DNA of 64,000 bases from Allobosea sp. Root483D1 (GTDB taxonomy: Bacteria > Pseudomonadota > Alphaproteobacteria > Rhizobiales > Beijerinckiaceae): NCBI RefSeq assembly GCF_001429505.1, contig NZ_LMJW01000022.1:480420-544419 (forward strand). The letters are read 5' to 3'. Shown here piece by piece: positions 45,801-52,685 of this stretch. The notes under the pieces were generated by a model that was given only the letters and a program-made list of their open reading frames with translations, was not told the DNA's origin and did not search any database. The position numbers and the translations under genes were made by a program. Each line of letters begins with the position of its first letter. Position 1 is the first letter of the stretch.

Positions 45801-45863
45801 CCCCTCGTTCTAGACCTGTCCGCCATGGGGCTTCGGGCAACCATGCCACCTACGCTGACATGA
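42819..45863 (+). CDS. SNF2-like superfamily 2 helicase (first)
   Basis: A 1014-residue protein (GTG start overlapping the PLD stop by 4 nt). Walker A is VADEVGLGKTVVAKEVARRM at 30-49; the DEAH box appears as DEFQ near 247-250, then LLSATPYRLL near 282. The C-terminal RecA-like lobe holds TTSVGQEGLDFHPW and QREGRIQRYAG near 877. This is the SNF2/HepA-type ATPase pattern that translocates on DNA. About 500 residues between the lobes are unassigned. Together with DUF6361 and PLD it forms a three-gene coupled operon. Confidence 0.85.
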   Translation: MSVPKPFQEAAVDAALSAFANQAGRRRFLVADEVGLGKTVVAKEVARRMADDGRRPLAIYYVANGHAVSHQNKGRIVSFLDDEQLEKATKTPDRLSLIAVAKRPDNPVLIYALTPATSFPGARARLTGGRKEERAFLKVLLERAYPAFARDLDPDILRLSARGYWDWAVKDAETKFETSPAHLTQRFREALAAEFGEPVRAKLELAVLGDAEKKIKPLKPTTFVGHLRRALALATLRHQPPDLVILDEFQRYRQILEEKDADPLLKALLEPANSTVPPAILLLSATPYRLLSTRWEETMGALAHAELLELIEFLAGHRVRERAKTLFSEFGDKLRDIAANADASRPDLADEVAEAAKLRDELRSLLTPVMSRTERDSVASTDPLAGTQFLDADPEPEDFQVYRHLVDSFTEDVRYEALPYWSSVPLPAQSLGPRYAAWKRAKIKAAPKLTRMTRERRNKLSAPTAWPDAKLRALSGVAPPKLLSLPWVAPSLPWWPLGGGWKSAAVDPKLLMFSRFRATPPSVAALLSFGIEAHCLPKNKGGYEKAYKRRRFKLAAVPGPVMAAFHPSPWLIRHTDPLEKAGEPLSVIRKLVRRQILAVLPKGIVERDTLKARRRHRSIGQVMAAIERRAGMGEQSAAGWSSAIGDDRAARSAVQKWRQAQAIERLSPIELEDLVDYAIGAPGVALGRALLRHDPTILAPARYPALVQLSWQGLRAYLDNPVILSSLPGKTAVEQVMSAVVDGGFESVLDEHFWLRAQNLPEGAAGLTKDLESSLGLRAGSFSFHGIGGQPHKIPVRCHVAVPFGDAETEPAVKVEGGVAQTAPARPDEIRRSFNTPFWPHVLATTSVGQEGLDFHPWCSHVVHWDLSSNPLDLEQREGRIQRYAGLAVRRRLSAMLRDEVLRHVAAAEGSPWQCLQRHAERFGDTSGLRPWWVLEKAEISRHVFERPFGRDVARFAQLREQRMIYRLALGQPNQEDFIDVLSRGGEATRALLQPLVLDLSAMGLRATMPPTLT

Positions 45864-45955
45864 CGCGTGATCGATTCCTGTCTCCAAGTGCTTTGAGCCT
45901 CGAACCAGGGCGACAGCCTCTTCGATCGGGCACCTTTCCTCGCCATACGAAGAAT

Positions 45956-46002
45956 GATACAAATCCTCGGATAATAGGTCCTATGTTCCGAGTTTTCGTA
46001 TC
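45956..46002 (+). promoter_or_regulatory. palindromic operator before abiEi
   Basis: CTCGGATAATAGG (45966-45978) and CCTATGTTCCGAG (45980-45992) form an inverted repeat with 11 of 13 pairs, extended outward by GATAC (45956-45960) and GTATC (45998-46002). It lies 13-59 bp before the abiEi start. AbiEi antitoxins are known to bind inverted repeats at their own promoter and repress it, so this is the expected autoregulatory site. Confidence 0.65.
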
Positions 46003-46014
46003 GTCCCACCATCC

Positions 46015-46620
46015 ATGTCCCAACGCCAGATTGCCCATACCGTGCTGACCGCGCGCGGAATTTCGCGCCTGGCAGAGCTGCGCGAGGCGGGTGTAACAGC
46101 CGCCACCATGAGTCGCATGGAACGCGACGGCGAGGTGCTTCGGCTCGCGCGGGGACTTTATCAACTTTCCGATGCGCCCCTCGACGTTCACCACAGTCTC
46201 GCAGAGGCCGCCAAACGGGTTCCCAAAGGCGTGGTTTGCCTCGTTTCGGCCCTGGCTTTCCATGGTCTGACTGATCAGCTCCCGAGGCAGGTTTGGCTCG
46301 CCGTAGGTCAGAAGGACTGGTCCCCGAAACCCGAAGGCACGCCCATTCGGCTGGTACGTTTCACAGATCGTCTGCTGAAGGGGGGTGTTGAAACCCACGC
46401 TGTCGAGGGGGTGGCCGTGAAGGTCTTCGGCGTCGCAAAGACGATCGCCGATTGCTTCCGATATCGGAACAAGATTGGCCTGTCCGTGGCGATCGAAGGC
46501 CTTCAGGAGGCGCTGCGCCAGCGCAAGACGACGCCGGGCGAGGTTGCCAGGCAGGCTGAGCAAGGAACGGTCGCCACGGTCGTTCGGCCCTATCTCGAGG
46601 CACTGACCGCCAATGGCTAA
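46015..46620 (+). CDS. abiEi: type IV toxin-antitoxin antitoxin AbiEi
   Basis: A 201-residue antitoxin: an N-terminal winged helix (QIAHTVLTARGISRLAELRE, VTAATMSRMERDGEVLRLAR, GLYQLS) and a C-terminal AbiEi_4-like domain (LVSALAFHGLTDQLPRQVWL). It represses its own promoter and counteracts AbiEii without the need for direct toxin binding. It overlaps abiEii by 8 nt. The pair is inserted between two helicase genes of the island. Confidence 0.88.
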   Translation: MSQRQIAHTVLTARGISRLAELREAGVTAATMSRMERDGEVLRLARGLYQLSDAPLDVHHSLAEAAKRVPKGVVCLVSALAFHGLTDQLPRQVWLAVGQKDWSPKPEGTPIRLVRFTDRLLKGGVETHAVEGVAVKVFGVAKTIADCFRYRNKIGLSVAIEGLQEALRQRKTTPGEVARQAEQGTVATVVRPYLEALTANG

Positions 46621-47473
46621 GGAGATCAAGAACATCGGTGCCTCGGTTCGCGCCCGCCTGTTGCAGGTATCCAAGACGAGCGGCCAGACCTTCGATCTTG
46701 TCCTGACTCGCTTCGCTTTGGAGCGGCTGCTCTTCCGGCTCAGCCAGTCACCCCACGCCGCTCGCTTCGTGCTGAAGGGAGCGATGCTGATGATGAGTTG
46801 GTTTGATGACCCGCACCGCGGCACGCGCGATCTTGATCTGCTGGGCTTCGGCGATCCGAGCGCGGAGCCGATGCTGGCGACGTTTCGGGAGATCCTGGCG
46901 CAGGGCGCTGCCGACGGCGTGGAGTTCGACGTCGATGCGCTTCATGTCGATCGAATCCGCGAGGAACTGGAGTATGGCGGCCTGCGACTGCGGACAACAG
47001 CATCGATCGGCGGCGCCCGGATCAGTCTGACGATCGACATCGGCTTTGGCGATGCGGTGGAGCCTGGCGCCGAAGAACTGGACTATCCTTCCATGCTGGA
47101 CTTTCCCATGCCGCGGCTGCGTGGCTACGCGCGGGAAACCGTTATTGCCGAGAAATTCCAGGCGATGGTGGCGCTGGGGCGGGCGAATAGCCGGATGAAG
47201 GATTTCTACGACATCTGGATTCTCAGCAAGTCCTTCGATTTCGCCGACGATAGGCTTGCGCGTGCGATCGCGGCGACGTTCGCGCGGCGTGCGACGCCGA
47301 TCCCTGTCAACCTGCCCGATGCACTAACGCCGGCGTTCGCCAGCGATGAACAAAAACAGCGTCAGTGGATCGCCTTCGTCAGAGATGTCGCGGTAAATCC
47401 GGGAAAATTTGAAGAAGTCATTGTTAGTTTAGCAGGATTTCTCATGCCGCACACTATACAAGCAGCAAGTTAA
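46613..47473 (+). CDS. abiEii: AbiEii nucleotidyltransferase toxin
   Basis: A 286-residue protein of the AbiEii/MenT nucleotidyltransferase family: the motif LKGAMLMMSW followed by GTRDLDLLGFG (the D-x-D pair), a later LTIDIGFGDAV and the EKFQAMVALGRANSRMKDFY, DIW motif. The family adds nucleotides to a cellular target (tRNA for mycobacterial relatives) and halts growth, giving abortive phage defence and element maintenance. The last 60 bases are AT-rich compared with the rest. Confidence 0.88.
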   Translation: MAKEIKNIGASVRARLLQVSKTSGQTFDLVLTRFALERLLFRLSQSPHAARFVLKGAMLMMSWFDDPHRGTRDLDLLGFGDPSAEPMLATFREILAQGAADGVEFDVDALHVDRIREELEYGGLRLRTTASIGGARISLTIDIGFGDAVEPGAEELDYPSMLDFPMPRLRGYARETVIAEKFQAMVALGRANSRMKDFYDIWILSKSFDFADDRLARAIAATFARRATPIPVNLPDALTPAFASDEQKQRQWIAFVRDVAVNPGKFEEVIVSLAGFLMPHTIQAAS

Positions 47474-47537
47474 ATTAGTAGTAATTAAAAATCTAAGGCC
47501 AGATATCTCAAATACGAGGTAACTGGGGAGGGGCGTC

Positions 47538-50500
47538 GTGGACATCTTTGATCTCGATCAAGCGCTGATAGAGCGATATGAATCATTCGCTCGCTCCTTC
47601 TCGGAGATCCGCGCGCCGGAAATCCGTGCTCAAGTTGATGCTGCCTATAATGAGCAGCGGTTTTGGCCCGAGCCTCTGATCACCATTAATCCGCGCTTCG
47701 AGTCTGGTCATTCTGTTGATCAGCTTGTTGCGCAAGAAGTGCTCGATCCGGCTCTTAGCAGGATATTCGCGGCAGGCCCTGACCGTACGCCAATAAAGCT
47801 TCACCGACACCAAGATCGCGCTGTTGCGAAGGCGCGCAATGGTGAAAGCTTCATCGTGACCACAGGCACGGGGTCAGGAAAGTCGCTGTGCTTCTTCTTG
47901 CCGATCGTCGATGCAGTGGTGCGCGCGCGGCGCGCAGGCGAGCCGCAGCGGACGCGCGCGATCATCATCTATCCAATGAACGCGTTGGCCAACAGCCAGC
48001 TTGAAGAGCTCGAAAAATTCATCGGCGGCTCGGGGCTCGACGAGGAGCTGCGCCCGACCTTCAGCCGCTATACCGGCCAAGAAAGTGATGCGGAACGGCA
48101 GGCGATCGCCAAGGCCAAGCCCGATATCTTGCTGACGAACTTCATGATGCTCGAGCTGCTCATGACGCGCCAGGATGAACTCGATCGTGCCGTCATCGCC
48201 AATGCAGTCGGCCTGGATTTCTTGGTGCTGGATGAACTGCACACCTACCGCGGCCGTCAGGGGGCGGATGTCGCGATGCTGGTGCGTCGCGTTAAAGACC
48301 GCCTTGTCAAAGAGCGAAAGTTGCTGTGCATCGGTACGTCAGCGACGATGTCGAGCGCGCACGACGAGATCGAACGAGCAAGCGCCGTTGCTCGCGTCGG
48401 CAAGCTGATTTTTGGGGAAGAGCTCAGTTCGGCATCGGTCATCGATGAGAATCTCGCCAGGGCAACGGACCCCCGGATCAACAGCACAAGCCTCGGAGCA
48501 GCACTCCCGGACGCGGTTCTGGCGCCAATACCGGAAAGCCTGACGGACGAGGAGTTGCATTCCCATCCGCTCGCCTGCTGGATCGAGACTGAGATCGGGC
48601 TTGTCGAGGGCGAGAAACTGCGCCGTCGCGCGCCCATGACCTTGAGCGATGCGAGCTCCAAACTCGTGGCCCGGACAAACATCCCTTCAGAAGAATGCAG
48701 AGTTGCTCTTGCCGGGATGCTGTCGTTGATGGGGCGCCGCGAAGATCTTCGCGGTGGCGTCAGCGACCGGGCATTCCTGGCATTTAAGCTTCATCGATTC
48801 ATTTCTGGTGCTGGCCACGCATACGCAACGATCGAGCCTGCGACCGATCGGCGTGTTGTGCTGGAAGGACAGGTATTTCATCCATCCGATCCGAACGCGC
48901 GCCTATATCCAGTCTTCTTTTGCCGTGAATGCGGTCAAGAGCACCACAGCGTTCGGATTGAGAATGCGCTCGATGGTGTTCGCGTTCTCGCACGACCGAT
49001 TGATGATCCGGCAAGCGAAGCCCCGGAACCAGATGGATCACGGACCGGGTTTCTGGTCCCTGCGATCAATGCTGACTTCTTGTTCGGGGGCGCTGTCGCC
49101 GACTATCCGGATGATTGGCAAGAAACGACGCCGGCAGGACAGGAGCGGCTGAAAGCGGGGCATCGGGGCAAGCACGAGGGGCAGCTTCTCCTTGTGAAGC
49201 CTGATGGATCGCTCACCGATGACGGGGTGCCGGCCTGGTTCTTCGGCGGCAAGTATCGCTTTTGCCCCCATTGCCGTCATCAGCCGCCACAACAGGCACG
49301 TGACATCAATAAGCTGGCGGGTCTATCGGCCGAAGGGCGGAGTTCTGCGACGACGCTTATCGTCTCGACCATTTTGGCATGGATGGAGGCGGACAGCACG
49401 CTTGAGGAAAGTGCCCGTAAGCTTCTGGGTTTTACAGACAATCGCCAAGATGCGGCTCTGCAGGCAGGGCACTTCAACGACTTCATTTTCGTCAGCTTGC
49501 TCCGAGGCGGCATCTTACGCGCCGTGCGTGTAGCAGGTGAGAAGGGCCTCCCAGATCTTCGGTTCGGGGAAGCCGTTCGCAAGGCGCTTGGCTTCGACCT
49601 TGAGGAACCCGATCGTCTGTCCGACTGGATGGCGGATCCACGTGTAAAGGGATTTCACAATCGCCAAGCGGCCGAGGAAGTGCTGACGTCTATCCTCGCA
49701 CACCGCATGTGGGCGGATCTTCGGAAAGGCTGGCGCTTCACGAATCCTAATCTCGAAGAGGCCGGCCTTGTGGAGGTCCGGTTCCCTGGGCTGGGTGAGT
49801 TAGCGGGCGACGACGAAGAGTTCGCTGACAACCCGCGACTGGCGGCCGCCACGCCCCAGCTGCGGGCCAGGCTCTTCAACCTGCTTTTCGACTATATGCG
49901 TCGCGGCCTTGCCATCGCTACAGAGGCGCTCGATCGCCAGCGGATATTGCAAGTCGCCGAGACGTCGAGGAACCACCTCCGCGATCCCTGGCTTATCGAT
50001 CAGAACGAAGAGCAGGAGTTACGGCAAGCCGGATTTCTGATGATCGACCCGCCAAGTAAGGCGGAGATCAGCGCAGCGGAAGATGTGTTGATCGTACGCG
50101 GCGGCTGGCGGACGGCGCTGGGCAAGGCCCTGCGCAGCAAGGATATTTGGGGGGAGCCGCTACCCGTCAAAGAATATGACGATGTTATCGCCACGCTCCT
50201 GAGGGCCGCCGAAAATCACCAGGTCATTCGCCGGGTGTTCACCGGCGGCGAGGCTCCTGCGTGGCGCCTTGCATCGACGGCCTTGCGCCTCTTTCCTGCA
50301 ACCAGAAGGGCGGATGGGAAACGCGAGAACCCATTTTTCCGCACGCTGTATGAAGAAGTCGCAGAGATGCTCGGGCAGAAGGGCGACTTGCCCTTTGCCT
50401 TCGAGGCTCGGGAGCACACCGCTCAGGTCGACCAGAAGGTCCGTGCTTGGCGCGAAGACCGGTTCCGGTTCGGGAAGTCGGATATCGAAAGAATCGCTCA

Positions 50501-52685
50501 CAACCGAGATGAAATGCGCCAGGAAGGCGAGCCCGCCAGCTTCCTTCCGGCGCTGTTCTGCTCGCCGACAATGGAACTCGGAGTTGATATCAGCGCGCTG
50601 AACACTGTCTTTCTCCGGAATGCGCCGCCGACACCGGCAAATTACGTGCAGCGGGCCGGCCGTGCTGGCCGCAGCGGCCAAGCAGCGCTTGTTGTCACCT
50701 ATTGCGCCGCCCAGTCTCCCCACGACCAGTATTATTTCAACAATCGTCAAGGGCTCGTCGCGGGCGTCGTGAAGCCGCCGGCCCTGGATCTTGCCAATCG
50801 CGATCTGCTGCGAAGCCATCTCCACGCAGAGTGGTTGGCGGCGGCCGTCGTGCCGCTAAAGCCGTCGATCCCCGAGAATTTGAACATGGCGACGTCGGAG
50901 ATGGCGGTCTCAAATGAGATTGAATCCGCCTTCGCAAAGCTCGTCGCGAGCGGAGCGGCAAAACCCACAATGCGGCGTCTGCTTGAGCGAACTGCCAGCG
51001 TGGTCGAACTGGCCGATGCGCCTTGGCTGGCCGATATCAATGCCTTTGTCGATGAGACTGATAGAGAAGCCGCGCAGAATTTCGCAGGCAGCTTCGGCCG
51101 CTGGCGGGAACTCTACCAAAGCGCCCGCCGTGAGCAGGATGAGGCTCATCAAATTCAGCAGAGAACATCATTCAAGCCAGGCGAGCGCAAGGAGGCAGCA
51201 CGGCGTCATTTCCGTGCGACAGAAGAGCTCGACATGCTCGAGCGCGGACAGGCCTCGAACGGTTCAGACTTCTACACGTATCGCTATTTGGCGACCGAAG
51301 GATTCCTGCCGGGCTACAACTTCCCGCGCCTCCCGCTTTATGCGTTCATTCCTGCGACCAAGCGCGCGGCTGTTTTGCAAAGGCCGCGCTTCCTCGCGAT
51401 TTCCGAATTCGGTCCCAACAGCCTGATCTATCATGAGGGGCGGGCCTACCGGGTCGTCCGTGCGAAGTTGCCGGCGCACGGACGCCTCGATGATGGCAAG
51501 CTTGCCACCACCAGCCTCATCTTGTGCGCCGAGTGTGGAGCGGCTCACGTCGATGACAAGCTCGAGCGATGCCATGCGTGCAGCGCGTCGCTGGCCGGCG
51601 TGGATCGGCTCGATAACGTTTATCGAATCGACAATGTTGAAACCGCACCTTCGGCTAGGATCACGGCGAATGATGAAGATCGGCAGAGGCGTGGCTTTGA
51701 GATCCAGACCGTTTTCCAATGGCAATTCGAAAAAGGCGTTCCTGATATCCGCACGCTTACCTTGCGTTCGGGAGGAGAGCCGCTTCTGCTCCTCGATTAC
51801 GGCGCACGCGCAAAGCTATCGCGCATTAACAAGGGACTTCGCCGACGGAAGTCGAAGTCGATAAACGGCTTCTGCATCGATCCGACGTCGGGGCGATGGG
51901 TCAAGGATACGCTCAATGGCGGGGATGACGATGACATGGACGTCACAATCCCGAAGTCGCAACGGATCGTGCCGATCGTCGAGGACCACAAGAATGCGCT
52001 CCTGGTGCGGCCGCTTGCACATTTTGGCGAGGGGCAGATGGCGACCCTCCAGCATGCTCTTTTGCGAGGTATCCAGATCGTTGCTGAACTGGAGGAGGGC
52101 GAGCTCCTGGGCGAGCCCTTGCCTAGGCGCGAAGACCGCAAGGCGATCCTCCTTTATGAGGCCACCGAGGGGGGAGCTGGGGTCCTAAACCGCCTTGTCT
52201 CCGATCCTCGGCGGATGGCGGAAATCGCGCGCCAGGCGCTCGACCTCATGCACTATGATTTCCCATCTGAGGATGGCGGCCTCAAGGAGCGGTCGGACGC
52301 TTGCGTCGCCGGCTGTTATCGCTGCCTGCTCTCATACTTCAACCAGCCCGATCACAATCTGATCGATCGTCGCGACTCGGAGGTCACGGCCTTTTTCTGC
52401 CAGCTCGCAGAGCCTCAGGTCGGGGAGGCTGGACCGGTGGAGGTCGCAAGCGGCTGGCTTAGCGCGATCCGCCGGTGGGGATTGCCAGCACCATCCTCGC
52501 GCAAAGTCGACGGCACTGTATACGACCTCTATTGGCCAAGCTTCCAGGTGCTCGCGGTATCGGGACATGTGCCGGGGGGACTTGCTTCGGCATGTGCCGA
52601 CTTGGGGGTGGATGTCGTCGAGCTTCCTGATGTGCCCGGAGATGCGGCGCCGAGGGCGCTGGTTGAGTTGTTGGGGGCGGCATAG
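47538..52685 (+). CDS. giant DUF1998-type superfamily 2 helicase (DrmA/DrmB- or DruE-like)
   Basis: A 1715-residue protein (GTG start after GGGGAGGGG). Walker A TTGTGSGKS lies at about 108-116, LDELHTYRGRQG at 231-242, GTSATMS near 267, and NYVQRAGRAGRSGQ near 1035-1048. Cysteine pairs suggest zinc sites: CRECGQEH, CPHCRHQ, CAECGAAH with CHAC, and the C-terminal CVAGCYRCLLSYFNQPDHN near 1589, the hallmark of DUF1998. In DISARM helicase (DrmA) and DUF1998 (DrmB) are separate; here they are one chain, as in DruE or MrfA-type helicases. It begins the second coupled operon; its stop overlaps the next start by 1 nt. Confidence 0.87.
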   Translation: MDIFDLDQALIERYESFARSFSEIRAPEIRAQVDAAYNEQRFWPEPLITINPRFESGHSVDQLVAQEVLDPALSRIFAAGPDRTPIKLHRHQDRAVAKARNGESFIVTTGTGSGKSLCFFLPIVDAVVRARRAGEPQRTRAIIIYPMNALANSQLEELEKFIGGSGLDEELRPTFSRYTGQESDAERQAIAKAKPDILLTNFMMLELLMTRQDELDRAVIANAVGLDFLVLDELHTYRGRQGADVAMLVRRVKDRLVKERKLLCIGTSATMSSAHDEIERASAVARVGKLIFGEELSSASVIDENLARATDPRINSTSLGAALPDAVLAPIPESLTDEELHSHPLACWIETEIGLVEGEKLRRRAPMTLSDASSKLVARTNIPSEECRVALAGMLSLMGRREDLRGGVSDRAFLAFKLHRFISGAGHAYATIEPATDRRVVLEGQVFHPSDPNARLYPVFFCRECGQEHHSVRIENALDGVRVLARPIDDPASEAPEPDGSRTGFLVPAINADFLFGGAVADYPDDWQETTPAGQERLKAGHRGKHEGQLLLVKPDGSLTDDGVPAWFFGGKYRFCPHCRHQPPQQARDINKLAGLSAEGRSSATTLIVSTILAWMEADSTLEESARKLLGFTDNRQDAALQAGHFNDFIFVSLLRGGILRAVRVAGEKGLPDLRFGEAVRKALGFDLEEPDRLSDWMADPRVKGFHNRQAAEEVLTSILAHRMWADLRKGWRFTNPNLEEAGLVEVRFPGLGELAGDDEEFADNPRLAAATPQLRARLFNLLFDYMRRGLAIATEALDRQRILQVAETSRNHLRDPWLIDQNEEQELRQAGFLMIDPPSKAEISAAEDVLIVRGGWRTALGKALRSKDIWGEPLPVKEYDDVIATLLRAAENHQVIRRVFTGGEAPAWRLASTALRLFPATRRADGKRENPFFRTLYEEVAEMLGQKGDLPFAFEAREHTAQVDQKVRAWREDRFRFGKSDIERIAHNRDEMRQEGEPASFLPALFCSPTMELGVDISALNTVFLRNAPPTPANYVQRAGRAGRSGQAALVVTYCAAQSPHDQYYFNNRQGLVAGVVKPPALDLANRDLLRSHLHAEWLAAAVVPLKPSIPENLNMATSEMAVSNEIESAFAKLVASGAAKPTMRRLLERTASVVELADAPWLADINAFVDETDREAAQNFAGSFGRWRELYQSARREQDEAHQIQQRTSFKPGERKEAARRHFRATEELDMLERGQASNGSDFYTYRYLATEGFLPGYNFPRLPLYAFIPATKRAAVLQRPRFLAISEFGPNSLIYHEGRAYRVVRAKLPAHGRLDDGKLATTSLILCAECGAAHVDDKLERCHACSASLAGVDRLDNVYRIDNVETAPSARITANDEDRQRRGFEIQTVFQWQFEKGVPDIRTLTLRSGGEPLLLLDYGARAKLSRINKGLRRRKSKSINGFCIDPTSGRWVKDTLNGGDDDDMDVTIPKSQRIVPIVEDHKNALLVRPLAHFGEGQMATLQHALLRGIQIVAELEEGELLGEPLPRREDRKAILLYEATEGGAGVLNRLVSDPRRMAEIARQALDLMHYDFPSEDGGLKERSDACVAGCYRCLLSYFNQPDHNLIDRRDSEVTAFFCQLAEPQVGEAGPVEVASGWLSAIRRWGLPAPSSRKVDGTVYDLYWPSFQVLAVSGHVPGGLASACADLGVDVVELPDVPGDAAPRALVELLGAA

